From Acetobacterium sp965140355 (GTDB lineage Bacteria; Bacillota; Clostridia; Eubacteriales; Eubacteriaceae), in NCBI GenBank assembly GCA_965140355.1, contig OZ223193.1, positions 310,001 through 374,000 of the forward strand: a stretch of 64,000 nt of DNA, in the 5' to 3' direction. Made by a program: the position numbers and the translations under genes. Position 1 is the stretch's first letter. Every line of letters starts with the position of its first letter. The notes below the pieces were generated by a model. The model was not told the origin of the DNA and did not search any database. It saw only the letters and a list, made by a program, of their open reading frames with translations. Shown piece by piece: positions 1-8,990 of this stretch.

Positions 1-290
1 GCATTGCAATGGTCGTCGAAGTTATTAAAAGCATCAAAGAACAATACCCGACCATTCATGTCACCGGCGCAGTCAGCAATATTTCGTTCAACCTGCCAGC
101 TCGAAAAATGGTAAACATGGGCTTTACCGTTCTGGCTATGAATGCTGGTTTGGACAGCGCTATTCTTGACCCGACAAATGGTGATTTAATGGGTATCATC
201 TTCGCAACAGAAGCCTTGCTTGGTGAAGATGACTTCTGTATGGAATATATCGGCGCATATCGTGAAGGTATCTTCGGTCTCAAAAAATAA
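1..290 (+). CDS. Methyltetrahydrofolate:corrinoid methyltransferase, C-terminal part (5' truncated)
   Basis: The reading frame is already open at the window edge, so only about the last 96 residues are present. They match the end of the pterin-binding TIM-barrel methyltransferases (AcsE/MtgA/MtrH type): a segment containing AVSNIS, then an AMNAGLDSAI-DP stretch that corresponds to the conserved AM-AGLD-AI-DP motif of that family, and a short helical tail. Such enzymes move a methyl group between tetrahydrofolate and a corrinoid protein. The next gene encodes a corrinoid protein, which supports the call. The substrate-specific methyltransferase of the system would lie to the left and cannot be seen. 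The family is well supported; the native methyl donor is unknown. Confidence 0.82.
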   Translation, partial: IAMVVEVIKSIKEQYPTIHVTGAVSNISFNLPARKMVNMGFTVLAMNAGLDSAILDPTNGDLMGIIFATEALLGEDDFCMEYIGAYREGIFGLKK

Positions 291-312
291 TTTATTATTT
301 CATTAACCATCC

Positions 313-347
313 TCGCTTAGTGTTGACACACAATCGCACTTAAGCGA
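313..347 (+). other. Intergenic hairpin between methyltransferase and corrinoid genes
   Basis: TCGCTTA (313-319) pairs with TAAGCGA (341-347), with GTG/CAC continuing the stem inside. No T-run follows, so it is not a clear terminator. It may adjust the ratio of the two products, because corrinoid proteins are usually needed in larger amounts. The structure is visible; the role is inferred. Confidence 0.35.
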
Positions 348-383
348 ATAGAATTATCAAATTAATTTAAATAGGAGAATAAC

Positions 384-1010
384 ATGTCAAAAATTGAAGA
401 AGTAAAAGCAAAAGTAGAAATTGGTAAAACTAAACTGATTCCAGGATTAGTTCAAGAAGCATTAGACGAAGGTAGCCCTGCAGCTGATATCCTTCAAGCA
501 ATGGTCGATTCAATGAGTGTTGTTGGCGAAAAATTCTCTTCTGGAGAAATTTTTGTTCCGGAAATGCTAATTGCTGCCAAAGCTATGGCAAAAGGCGTTG
601 ATGTTTTACGACCACTTTTAGCTGGTGATAGTTCAGCTTCTTTAGGAACCTGTATTATCGGAACTGTTGCTGGTGATTTACATGATATCGGTAAAAATCT
701 AGTTTCGATGATGATCGAAAGTGCTGGTTTCACGATGGTTGATCTTGGTGTAGATGTACCGGCTGAACGATTTGTTGAAGCTGCAAAAGAAAACGAAAAC
801 GTTACCTTAATTGCCTGCTCAGGTCTGTTGACGACAACAATGCCTGCTCTTAAAGAAGCCGTACAAACCATTAAAGCCAGTGATTTAGATGTTAAAGTGA
901 TCGTTGGTGGCGCACCGGTTACACCAGAATACGCAACCGAAATTGGCGCTGATGGATTTGCTCCTGATGCTGGTAGTGCCGCAGTTAAAGCCAAAGAATT
1001 AGTTGCTTAA
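384..1010 (+). CDS. Corrinoid (cobalamin-binding) methyltransferase protein
   Basis: This 208-residue protein is the methyl carrier of a methyltransferase system. It has the usual two parts: a four-helix methionine-synthase cap (about residues 1-85) and a B12-binding Rossmann domain (about 90-208). The corrinoid signature is intact at GDLHDIGKN, where the His supplies the lower cobalt ligand, and it is followed by the SGLLTTT and GGAPVTPEYA segments of the family. The start has an AGGAGAA ribosome binding site. It lies 93 bp after the methyltransferase gene and is presumably co-transcribed with it. It belongs to the MtgC/MtvC/MttC group of acetogens and methanogens; which methyl donor it serves (glycine betaine, methoxyaromatics or others) cannot be read from this window. 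Confidence 0.93.
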   Translation: MSKIEEVKAKVEIGKTKLIPGLVQEALDEGSPAADILQAMVDSMSVVGEKFSSGEIFVPEMLIAAKAMAKGVDVLRPLLAGDSSASLGTCIIGTVAGDLHDIGKNLVSMMIESAGFTMVDLGVDVPAERFVEAAKENENVTLIACSGLLTTTMPALKEAVQTIKASDLDVKVIVGGAPVTPEYATEIGADGFAPDAGSAAVKAKELVA

Positions 1011-1052
1011 TATATTTATACTTAAACCCTGTTTATCAACATTATAACTAAT

Positions 1053-1088
1053 AAAAAAGAAAACGCGTGATTTGCGTTTTCTTTTTTT
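1053..1088 (+). terminator. Rho-independent terminator after corrinoid protein gene
   Basis: An A-rich AAGAAAACGC arm, a 7-nt loop and GCGTTTTCTT followed by a T-run, 43 bp after the stop codon. This is a canonical intrinsic terminator closing the methyltransferase operon. Confidence 0.85.
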
Positions 1089-1234
1089 ATTTCTCATATT
1101 TTTTTAAGAGAATCATTGAAAATATTTTTAAAAAACGTCTGGTAGATCGTTTCTAAATACTGTTCAGGCTAATTGTTTATGACGATAAATTTTTCACGGG
1201 TCAGTAACCTGCTTTTCTCTGACATAAATTATTT

Positions 1235-2629
1235 TTATACGAGGTCAATAAGTTCTCCCGCAATCGGCAGCCAAAGTGTAGCCAATCCAACAAAGGCCAG
1301 TTGGAGCCAAACGGTCGCCTTCGGCATATCAGTCATCTTATAATAACCTGCGGTATAAGTAATTAATGGAATCGTATCAATAGGAAATAAGTAACAATTA
1401 CCGGCGCAAAGCCCCAGTGTAATGATAAAAAGCGCGGGGTTTATTGCAGTTGTTTCTGCCAAACTGATAATTACCGGAGTCAAAATCCCGATTAAAGCTG
1501 GCGCTACCGGTACAATCAAGATCACGATAAAAATCATCACAGCCACAAAAAAAACGCCACCCATGATCGAAAATGTCAAGGATGATGGCAACACATAAGC
1601 GACAAACCATTCACTGACACCGTTTGCAACAATGGTGTTGGCAAGACATATAACCGATCCAATTAAGATAAACGATGTCCAGCTCACCGCCTTCATATAG
1701 CGCTCCCAAGTTAGAATTTTAATGCCGGGTAAAAAGAAGCTAACGCACCCTAACAAAGCGACTACAGTTACTTCAATAGCTGGGAAAAATGAGCTTAAAA
1801 GCCAAAATATGACCATTATCGAGGTAATAACGATAACTTTCAGCTCGTTGCCTCTGACTTTTTCTTTTACTTCGATCGTTGTCAGATAATTTTGAATATC
1901 TGCACTTTCAATTTCGGCTGGCGGATATATTTTAGTTAATATCAACCACGCCAGCGGGATCATAACGATAACAATAGGAATACTGCAAACCATCCACTGA
2001 ATAAAGGAAATCTGGATCCCTGCCTGGTTTTTTAACAGATCTATCGTTAAGATATTAATGCCGCTTCCGGCCGGCGTCATCAACCCTCCTAACATGACAG
2101 AAATTGGAATCCCCATCATTAGTGATTTCGCAGTTTTTTGACGATCCGCTTCGTTATTAAACAGCTTCAGAAAACTAGCACCAATTCCCATAAAAACGAC
2201 AACTGAAGGTACATCTGTTACAATAGCTGAAACTAGCGCTCCTGTTATCATAATTGCCAATATACATGTTTTTACATCTTTACCAAACTTTTTAAGAAGC
2301 CCATGTAGAATTCGTTGCACAATTGGTGTCGATGTCACCGCTTCGGCAAGTCCAAATGACGCCAGCACAAAAAACAGAATCGTATTGGTAAACCCGCTTA
2401 AACCCGTTGTCAGATTTTTGGTAACCCCAAGCGTTGGTAAAAACGCCAGACACAGAAAACAAATAACCCCCACTGGAAGCGCTTCCGTAATCAACATGAT
2501 TAAAAAGAAGAGCAGTAAGCCAATGGTTATTAGTCCTTTATCTGTTAGACCCATCGGAATGGGTAGAAAAAAAACGGCAATAAGCACCGCAATGCTGATG
2601 ATCAATCCGATTATCTGTTTTTTATTCAT
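1235..2629 (-). CDS. SLC13/DASS-family anion:sodium symporter
   Basis: This 464-residue membrane protein has about 11-12 hydrophobic segments and the repeated hairpin layout of the divalent anion/sodium symporter family (CitT/SdcS type). Visible family features are the N-terminal ALPVGVICFL segment, a PSVVVFMGIG stretch, a central hydrophilic loop (about residues 230-255), and a C-terminal region with PVAPALIGILTPVI. Members carry di- or tricarboxylates, sulfate or related anions. No enzyme gene beside it points to a substrate. It reads in the same direction as the GPH transporter gene upstream, but a hairpin at 2710-2758 separates them. The family call is secure; the substrate is unknown. 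Confidence 0.8.
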   Translation of the reverse strand: MNKKQIIGLIISIAVLIAVFFLPIPMGLTDKGLITIGLLLFFLIMLITEALPVGVICFLCLAFLPTLGVTKNLTTGLSGFTNTILFFVLASFGLAEAVTSTPIVQRILHGLLKKFGKDVKTCILAIMITGALVSAIVTDVPSVVVFMGIGASFLKLFNNEADRQKTAKSLMMGIPISVMLGGLMTPAGSGINILTIDLLKNQAGIQISFIQWMVCSIPIVIVMIPLAWLILTKIYPPAEIESADIQNYLTTIEVKEKVRGNELKVIVITSIMVIFWLLSSFFPAIEVTVVALLGCVSFFLPGIKILTWERYMKAVSWTSFILIGSVICLANTIVANGVSEWFVAYVLPSSLTFSIMGGVFFVAVMIFIVILIVPVAPALIGILTPVIISLAETTAINPALFIITLGLCAGNCYLFPIDTIPLITYTAGYYKMTDMPKATVWLQLAFVGLATLWLPIAGELIDLV

Positions 2630-2709
2630 AAATCCACCTCACTATTGTAATTTTATCAGATGATAGTTATTTTTTGATCTCATGCGATATTATTCAATTT
2701 ATCCTATTA

Positions 2710-2758
2710 AACAAATAAGAAGCCTATCAAGTAATTTGAATATGGCTTCTTATTTGTT
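2710..2758 (-). terminator. Stem-loop after the GPH transporter gene
   Basis: AACAAATAAGAAGCC (2710-2724) is perfectly complementary to 2744-2758, a 15-bp stem with a 19-nt loop. On the minus strand the stem ends in TTTGTT followed by TTAAT. It lies between the two transporter genes and probably limits read-through from the upstream one. Confidence 0.65.
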
Positions 2759-2803
2759 ATGTGATTACTTTTATATTATCTTCTTTACTTTTTTATTATT
2801 CTG

Positions 2804-4192
2804 TTAATTTTTTCTGGCATTTATTTCTGTCTGATATTGTGTGATTTTTTCTGTCGTTAATCGGTATCCGAAGGTTAATAAAATAGCACCTGCTAAAACC
2901 GTGCAACCGGGAATTGTACAGAATAAAGTCGTAATTCCAGCCTTTAATTCCGGTGTTGCAGTTGCAGGATCCATATTTGCGACGAATCCGCAGGCAGCCA
3001 GCATTGCCGGAATGATTAAGCCTTTGATGAAGATCCCCAGTTTTAATGGTAAATTCGATAACCCCATAACCCAGCTTGATGCTGCTTTTCCGGTTTTCCA
3101 TTCGCTGTAAATCGATGCATCACCATATAAAGCAACCATCAAGGCATAAAGGAATCCTAAGAAGAACTGAGCACATGAAAGGACGATTAGGACAAGCATT
3201 ATATTAGAAACAAAGAATTGACAGATGATTAAAAATGCTCCTAATCCGTAGCAGCCAATGAGTGCAGCTGTTCTTGTTGATAATTTAGCAGCAACATATT
3301 TACTTAAATATGAGCCAATTACTGCCATAATGTTGGCAACCAACAAATAAACGCTGAACATAGCAACATCGTTTGTTACATAGGTAAAGAAATATACCGC
3401 TGATCCTGCACAGACAAAGTTAACTGTCCAACGCGCTACATCTGCTAAAAGCAATACTAACAAATGTGGGTTCTGAACCAATGATCGAGCCATATCACCA
3501 ATAGATATTTTTTCTTTCTTTGCAGTATTCGTGTTTGCAGTAGCACCATCTTCATAGGTTACTTCATATCCACTTGTCATTTTAAAGTGAATGAAATAAC
3601 CAATCCAGTAAATACAAGCCATTGCGAATGCCGAAATAGTGAATCCTAATACAGGGTTCCCGACTACTCCGCCAACCCATAAAATGGTTGCTAACCCCAT
3701 TGCTGAGAAAATAATTTTCCCAACATTTGCATATGCACCTCGTGTTGCGGATAATTGTGTTCGATCTTCAGGTGATGACGAAATTGTAGGTATTAATGCT
3801 ATATTAGCAACATACGAGAAGTTCCATGCAACGTGTGAAGTTATAAAAGCTACACAGATAATAACAACTGGTACTATTCCGGTACCAATAACCGTAAACA
3901 TTAATGTATAAAGAACCACTACAATTGGTGGTATTACCAATAAGTAGGATCGGTATTTCCCCCATTTCATTGGTTTTAGAGCGTCAATAAAACCACCATA
4001 GAAAGGTGACAATACCATATCTATTGTGCTTGTTAAGGTCATTATTATTGCAGTTGTTCCTAAATCAAATTTTGCAATATTCGTTAAAAAATATGCAAAA
4101 TAAAATACTTCAACATTCGACATCAAAGTAAAACCTAGATCTCCGACACCAAAGAATTTTTTAAGCCCTGAACTTAAGGGTTTTTTTTCCAT
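2804..4192 (-). CDS. GPH-type MFS cation symporter
   Basis: This 462-residue protein has about 12 transmembrane segments and belongs to the glycoside-pentoside-hexuronide:cation symporter branch of the major facilitator superfamily. The N-terminal half has the typical DMVLSPFYGGFIDAL and MKWGKYRSYLL region; the C-terminal half has a YSEWKTGKAASSWVMG segment typical of these carriers. A hydrophilic central loop lies near residues 210-235. A divergent TetR-type gene follows across a 280-bp spacer that holds a consensus promoter overlapped by a palindrome, so the TetR protein probably represses it. The family is usually linked to sugars, but many clostridial members lack a known substrate and nothing here names one. 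Confidence 0.75.
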   Translation of the reverse strand: MEKKPLSSGLKKFFGVGDLGFTLMSNVEVFYFAYFLTNIAKFDLGTTAIIMTLTSTIDMVLSPFYGGFIDALKPMKWGKYRSYLLVIPPIVVVLYTLMFTVIGTGIVPVVIICVAFITSHVAWNFSYVANIALIPTISSSPEDRTQLSATRGAYANVGKIIFSAMGLATILWVGGVVGNPVLGFTISAFAMACIYWIGYFIHFKMTSGYEVTYEDGATANTNTAKKEKISIGDMARSLVQNPHLLVLLLADVARWTVNFVCAGSAVYFFTYVTNDVAMFSVYLLVANIMAVIGSYLSKYVAAKLSTRTAALIGCYGLGAFLIICQFFVSNIMLVLIVLSCAQFFLGFLYALMVALYGDASIYSEWKTGKAASSWVMGLSNLPLKLGIFIKGLIIPAMLAACGFVANMDPATATPELKAGITTLFCTIPGCTVLAGAILLTFGYRLTTEKITQYQTEINARKN

Positions 4193-4284
4193 AAAAGAGC
4201 CTCCTTTAATTTACATTTTTTAATAACAAAATTTCCGGTAATTTCATTATCGTATTCTTGTCAAATCAGTAATATTACATCGAC

Positions 4285-4320
4285 TTACTAAATAGTAACC
4301 CTTTACAGTCATTTTGTCAA
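4285..4320 (-). promoter_or_regulatory. Promoter of the GPH transporter with overlapping palindromic operator
   Basis: Read on the minus strand, TTGACA (4315-4320), a 17-bp spacer and TACTAT (4292-4297) form a sigma-A promoter. The inverted repeat TTACTA-N2-TAGTAA (4285-4298) covers the -10 box. A second related dyad, TTTACT-N9-AGTAAA, lies at 4346-4366. Position and symmetry suit a TetR-type repressor made by the divergent gene; this is inference. Confidence 0.6.
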
Positions 4321-4472
4321 GAATATTTTATTAAATCTAATGTATTTTACTGTTTTTTTTAGTAAACTTCGCTTGTATTTTTTTTTATATTAAATGTCCC
4401 CTTTTTTTTCTTGTTTATTTTTGAACTTAATGCTAAAATTATTTTCTGGAAAACTTTTTAAGGAGATTTTAA

Positions 4473-5129
4473 ATGCGAAAAATGACAAAAGGTGAACTGA
4501 CAAAAGAACGTATCTTTCTTAGTGCTAAAGAACTATTCTATAATCAAGGTTATAATGCCACAACAATTCAGCAAATTGCCGATCATTCTGACACTACTTT
4601 AGGTTCCATGACCTATCATTTTGCTACTAAAGATACATTTATTGCTAAAATTTTTGAAGACTATCTCAATTCCATTACAAAGTCGTTGCACGAAAAACTG
4701 GTTGGTTATAAGCCGATCAATTCTTTTGAAAACCATTTTTACTTAACAATGGTCTGGTATAATTATCTGCTGACCGATCCAAATGTCAACAATTTTTATC
4801 ATGAGATTTCGCAAAACGAATCACTCTATCCTTTTCTTCACTTGCGCATGAGTGATATCTATCATGGATTCGTAAGAGACTTCAACCTACGAATTCGTGC
4901 AATCGAATTTGATGCCTTATTGATCGCCGATTTTGGAGCCCGTCGGGATCTAACCCGAGCCTTTTGTGAAAAAAAAATAAAGATGCCCGTCGAGGATTTT
5001 TCTATCCTTATTATCACCAACACCGCTCGTTGCTTTGGCATCCCGGAAAAATCTATTTATCGGGTAAGTTATGAAGCACTGCTATTTTTTCGTAACCATG
5101 ATTTTTCCGATATTAAACTGCTAATTTAA
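4473..5129 (+). CDS. TetR/AcrR-family transcriptional regulator
   Basis: This 218-residue protein has a TetR DNA-binding domain at about residues 8-60 (KERIFLSAKELFYNQGYNAT, IQQIADHSDTTLGSMTYHF). The rest is a helical ligand-binding domain without a recognisable signature. It starts at an ATG after AAGGAG and is transcribed away from the GPH transporter gene. Palindromes in the shared spacer suggest it controls that gene and perhaps itself. The effector is unknown. A strong terminator begins at its stop codon. Confidence 0.85.
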   Translation: MRKMTKGELTKERIFLSAKELFYNQGYNATTIQQIADHSDTTLGSMTYHFATKDTFIAKIFEDYLNSITKSLHEKLVGYKPINSFENHFYLTMVWYNYLLTDPNVNNFYHEISQNESLYPFLHLRMSDIYHGFVRDFNLRIRAIEFDALLIADFGARRDLTRAFCEKKIKMPVEDFSILIITNTARCFGIPEKSIYRVSYEALLFFRNHDFSDIKLLI

Positions 5130-5169
5130 AAAGTTCTATTCAGAAGAAACTCTGAATAGAACTTTTTTT
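5128..5169 (+). terminator. Terminator shared by the TetR gene and the convergent small gene
   Basis: AAGTTCTATTCAGA pairs with TCTGAATAGAACTT across a 6-nt loop, with a T-run on the plus side and an A-run on the other. It therefore works in both directions, for the TetR gene (+) and the 85-aa gene (-), and it overlaps both stop codons. Confidence 0.85.
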
Positions 5170-5425
5170 ACCTTGCTTTAAATGTAATAATCACACCCTC
5201 AGTAGTGCTGTTTGCCCAGGCCCCGTCGTTTGAAATAACAACATGTTCACCTTGCAAAATGGGAACAATTGAAACGAGATCATAACCTTTTTCGTCATTA
5301 TCATTACAAATATCTTCAATTTCCTGCGCCAATTCCTTTGTTTTACATTTGCGAAACCCTTTGTTATAGTCATTACCGCTTGCTTCAATCTTATCATCGA
5401 TCGTCACACAAATATATTTCTTCAT
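5168..5425 (-). CDS. Small hypothetical protein, 85 aa
   Basis: I do not recognise this family. The protein is short, soluble and acidic in the middle (EIEDICNDNDEKG) and has alternating hydrophobic strands (YICVTIDD, YDLVSIVPIL, GVIITFKAR), which suggests a small alpha/beta fold. The pattern of a C-terminal GYDLVSIVP followed by a final beta strand loosely recalls DUF4177-like proteins, but this is weak. A strong AAAGGAGAT ribosome binding site precedes the ATG, which argues that it is a real gene. It is a single-gene unit that converges on the TetR gene. Confidence 0.6.
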   Translation of the reverse strand: MKKYICVTIDDKIEASGNDYNKGFRKCKTKELAQEIEDICNDNDEKGYDLVSIVPILQGEHVVISNDGAWANSTTEGVIITFKAR

Positions 5426-5519
5426 CTATTATCTCCTTTTACCGTTTTTCTTTATTTATTGTACCATAATTCAATCTTCGACAGCAGTTAATAATTTATC
5501 TCGAATTGCTCATTTTTTA

Positions 5520-5555
5520 GAAAAAAAAACGCCTCTATGAAAGAGGCGAAAAAAT
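5520..5555 (-). terminator. Terminator region after tuf
   Basis: CGCCTC and GAGGCG pair across a 7-nt loop at about 5530-5548, flanked by A-runs, so that on the minus strand the stem is followed by nine T residues. It lies about 95 bp beyond the tuf stop codon and ends the rpoB-to-tuf block. Confidence 0.85.
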
Positions 5556-5647
5556 CTATTTGTCTTAATCTGATAACTACCGTATGTTGCAGAACTGATC
5601 GAACAACATCGTTCAAATTTAAGTTATTTATTTTTTTATATCGTTTA

Positions 5648-6841
5648 TTAATCAGCCAGCATTTTTGCAACAACACCAGATCCAACAGTACGTCCGCCTT
5701 CACGAATAGCAAAACGTAAACCTTCTTCGATCGCGATTGGTGTGATCAGAGTAATTTCCATTTGAACGTTATCCCCTGGCATTACCATTTCAACGCCTTC
5801 TGGTAACTTGATGACACCTGTTACGTCTGTTGTACGGAAATAGAATTGTGGTCGATATCCGTCAAAGAATGGGGTATGACGGCCACCTTCTTCTTTGGTT
5901 AAGACATATACTTCTGATGTATAATGGGTATGTGGTTTAATTGAACCTGGTTTAGCCAATACTTGACCACGTTCGATTTGAGTCCGATCAACCCCACGTA
6001 GTAAAGCACCAACGTTATCGCCTGATCGACCTTCGTCGAGTAATTTTCTGAACATTTCAATCCCGGTTACAACCGTTTTTCGAACATCATGAATCCCCAC
6101 GATTTCAACTTCTTCGCCAACTTTTACAACCCCACGTTCAATACGTCCGGTAGCAACCGTTCCACGGCCAGTAATTGAGAACACATCTTCGACGGGCATT
6201 AAGAATGGTTTGTCAGTATCCCGAACCGGTGCTGGAATCCATTCATCAACAGCTGTCATCAGTTCAACAATTTTGTCGGCCCAAGGACCATCTGGATCTT
6301 CTAATGCTTTTAAAGCGGAACCTGCAATGATTGGTGTATCATCACCTGGGAAATCATATTCGTCTAATAACTCACGAACTTCCATTTCAACTAATTCCAG
6401 TAATTCTTCGTCATCAACCATATCGACTTTGTTTAAGAAAACAATGATGTATGGTACGCCTACCTGACGGCTTAACAGAATATGTTCACGAGTTTGTGGC
6501 ATCGGGCCGTCAGCAGCACTAACAACCAGGATTGCGCCATCCATTTGAGCTGCACCAGTGATCATGTTCTTAACATAATCGGCATGTCCCGGGCAGTCTA
6601 CATGAGCATAGTGACGATTTGCCGTTTCATATTCAACATGAGCTGTTGAAATCGTGATTCCACGTTCTCTTTCTTCTGGCGCTTTATCGATATTTTCAAA
6701 TGCGACAGCTTCTCCGGTACCAAATCGTTTATTTAATACAGATGTGATCGCTGCTGTTAATGTTGTTTTACCATGATCGACGTGACCAATTGTTCCAACA
6801 TTTACATGTGGCTTATTTCTTTCAAATTTTGACTTTGCCAT
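5648..6841 (-). CDS. tuf: Elongation factor Tu
   Basis: This 397-residue GTPase delivers aminoacyl-tRNA to the ribosome. The G motifs are all present: GHVDHGKTTL near residue 19, DCPGHADY, and NKVDMVDD for guanine recognition. Domain 2 (about 210-300) and domain 3 (about 305-397, ending in VVAKMLAD) are complete. It lies 38 bp after fusA in the usual str order and is followed by a strong terminator. It is the only EF-Tu gene in the window; many Bacillota have one or two. Confidence 0.99.
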   Translation of the reverse strand: MAKSKFERNKPHVNVGTIGHVDHGKTTLTAAITSVLNKRFGTGEAVAFENIDKAPEERERGITISTAHVEYETANRHYAHVDCPGHADYVKNMITGAAQMDGAILVVSAADGPMPQTREHILLSRQVGVPYIIVFLNKVDMVDDEELLELVEMEVRELLDEYDFPGDDTPIIAGSALKALEDPDGPWADKIVELMTAVDEWIPAPVRDTDKPFLMPVEDVFSITGRGTVATGRIERGVVKVGEEVEIVGIHDVRKTVVTGIEMFRKLLDEGRSGDNVGALLRGVDRTQIERGQVLAKPGSIKPHTHYTSEVYVLTKEEGGRHTPFFDGYRPQFYFRTTDVTGVIKLPEGVEMVMPGDNVQMEITLITPIAIEEGLRFAIREGGRTVGSGVVAKMLAD

Positions 6842-6879
6842 TTGTTCTTCTCCTTAAAATTTATTTTATAGCTTTACTA

Positions 6880-8952
6880 CTATTTACGTCCTTCGATTAT
6901 TTCTTCTGAAATAAATTTAGGTACTGCTTCATAATGTGAGAATTGCATTGTATAAACACCACGACCCTGAGTTTTACTTCTTAAGGACGTTGCATAACCG
7001 AACATTTCTGCTAGTGGCACCATCCCTTTAATGATCTGTGCACCACCACGCATTTCCATCCCTTCAACACGGCCACGTCGCGAACTGATATCGCCCATAA
7101 CGTCACCCATATATTCTTCAGGAATAACAACTTCCAGCTTGAAAACCGGCTCTAGAATAACCGGATCTGCTTTTCTCATACCATTTTTAAACGCCATCGA
7201 TCCGGCAACTTTAAATGCCATTTCCGATGAATCGACATCATGGTAAGAACCATCGTATACGATAACCTTAAGATCCAATACTGGATATCCGGCAAGGACA
7301 CCATTACGCATAGCTTCTTCGATCCCTTGATTAATTGGGTTAATAAATTCTTTAGGAATCGAACCCCCAACAGTTTTGTTTTCGAAAATATATCCGGTTC
7401 CCGGTTCGACTGGTTCCATTCGGATGAGACAATGACCATATTGGCCACGACCACCAGATTGACGTGCAAATTTACCTTCAGCATCTACAGCTTTAGTAAT
7501 TGATTCTTTATAAGCAACTTGAGGAGCCCCAACATTTGCTTCGACCTTAAATTCCCGTAACATTCGATCAACAATAATATCAAGGTGAAGTTCACCCATT
7601 CCTGAGATGATCGTTTGTCCGGTTTCTTCATCGGTACGGGTTCTGAAAGTCGGATCTTCTTCAGCTAGTTTGGCTAAAGCAGTACTCATTTTTTCTTGGC
7701 CTGCCTTTGTTTTTGGTTCAATGGCAACATGGATTACCGGTTCCGGGAATTCCATAGATTCAAGAATAATAGGTGCTTTGTCTGAACACAGAGTATCTCC
7801 TGTTGAGGTATCTTTCAACCCAACCGCAGCAGCAATGTCCCCTGTATAAACAGTGGTAATTTCTTCACGATGGTTGGCATGCATTTGCAAGATACGTCCA
7901 ATACGTTCTCTTTTGCCCTTAGATGAATTAAAAACATAAGAACCAGAGTCAATGCTTCCAGAATAAACTCTAAAGAATGCCAGTTTCCCAACAAATGGGT
8001 CTGTCATAATTTTGAAAGCTAGTGCTGAGAAAGGTTCATCATCACTTGCTTTTCGGCTATCTTCTTCCTCAGTGTCTGGATTGATCCCAGTGATTGCTGG
8101 AACATCCAAAGGACATGGCATATAATCAACAATTGCATCCAATACTAATTGAACACCTTTATTTTTATATGACGAACCACAAACAACTGGAATAATATCA
8201 ACATTCAATGTCGCCAAACGAATGGCAGCTTTCAGTTCATCAAGACCAACTTCTTCGCCTTCAAGGAATTTTTCCATGATGCTTTCATCATAATCAGAAA
8301 TAGACTCAATTAATTTTTCGTGATACTCGTCAGCCAGCTCGCGCATGTCTTCAGGAATATCGATGACTTCAATTTCTTCGCCTAAATCATCTTTATAGAT
8401 CATGGCTTTCATAATCAGGAGATCAATGATCCCCACAAAGTCACTTTCTTTGCCAATAGGTAATTGAATTGGAACAGGATTCGTGCTTAAACGATCCTCC
8501 ATCATTTTCAGTACATTATAAAAGTCAGCTCCGGTAATATCCATCTTATTGATATAAGCCATTCTCGGAACATGATATTTATCTGCTTGTCGCCATACTG
8601 TTTCTGATTGAGGTTCTACACCACCTTTTGCACAAAAAACAGCTACCGATCCGTCGAGAACACGTAAAGAACGTTCAACTTCAACGGTAAAATCAACGTG
8701 GCCTGGTGTATCAATAATATTGATACGGTTATCCTTCCAAAAACACGTCGTTGCTGCCGAGGTAATGGTAATACCTCTTTCTTGTTCCTGTTCCATCCAG
8801 TCCATTTGGGAAACCCCATCATGGGTTTCTCCAATTTTATGGATTTTTCCGGAATAAAACAGGATTCTTTCTGTGGTTGTGGTTTTTCCTGCATCAATAT
8901 GTGCCATAATACCTATATTTCTTGTTTTATCTAAACTATAACTTCTTGACAC
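6880..8952 (-). CDS. fusA: Elongation factor G
   Basis: This 690-residue translocase has the expected five-domain layout. The GTPase domain shows AHIDAGKTTTTERIL, the RGITI switch I segment, DTPGHVDF and NKMD. The domain IV tip contains the RGQYGHC motif and the C-terminal domain V includes GDISSRRGRVEGM. It lies between rpsG and tuf with short gaps. A single full-length frame without substitutions in key motifs indicates a normal ribosomal translocase and not the tetracycline-protection paralogue. Confidence 0.99.
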   Translation of the reverse strand: MSRSYSLDKTRNIGIMAHIDAGKTTTTERILFYSGKIHKIGETHDGVSQMDWMEQEQERGITITSAATTCFWKDNRINIIDTPGHVDFTVEVERSLRVLDGSVAVFCAKGGVEPQSETVWRQADKYHVPRMAYINKMDITGADFYNVLKMMEDRLSTNPVPIQLPIGKESDFVGIIDLLIMKAMIYKDDLGEEIEVIDIPEDMRELADEYHEKLIESISDYDESIMEKFLEGEEVGLDELKAAIRLATLNVDIIPVVCGSSYKNKGVQLVLDAIVDYMPCPLDVPAITGINPDTEEEDSRKASDDEPFSALAFKIMTDPFVGKLAFFRVYSGSIDSGSYVFNSSKGKRERIGRILQMHANHREEITTVYTGDIAAAVGLKDTSTGDTLCSDKAPIILESMEFPEPVIHVAIEPKTKAGQEKMSTALAKLAEEDPTFRTRTDEETGQTIISGMGELHLDIIVDRMLREFKVEANVGAPQVAYKESITKAVDAEGKFARQSGGRGQYGHCLIRMEPVEPGTGYIFENKTVGGSIPKEFINPINQGIEEAMRNGVLAGYPVLDLKVIVYDGSYHDVDSSEMAFKVAGSMAFKNGMRKADPVILEPVFKLEVVIPEEYMGDVMGDISSRRGRVEGMEMRGGAQIIKGMVPLAEMFGYATSLRSKTQGRGVYTMQFSHYEAVPKFISEEIIEGRK

Positions 8953-8990
8953 AGATGCTTTCCTCTCTTATTTTTAAATCTAAATAAAGA

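Noticed and set aside
494..994. Long antisense frame inside the corrinoid protein gene
   Set aside because: It mirrors a real gene with conserved motifs and has no ribosome binding site or family match.
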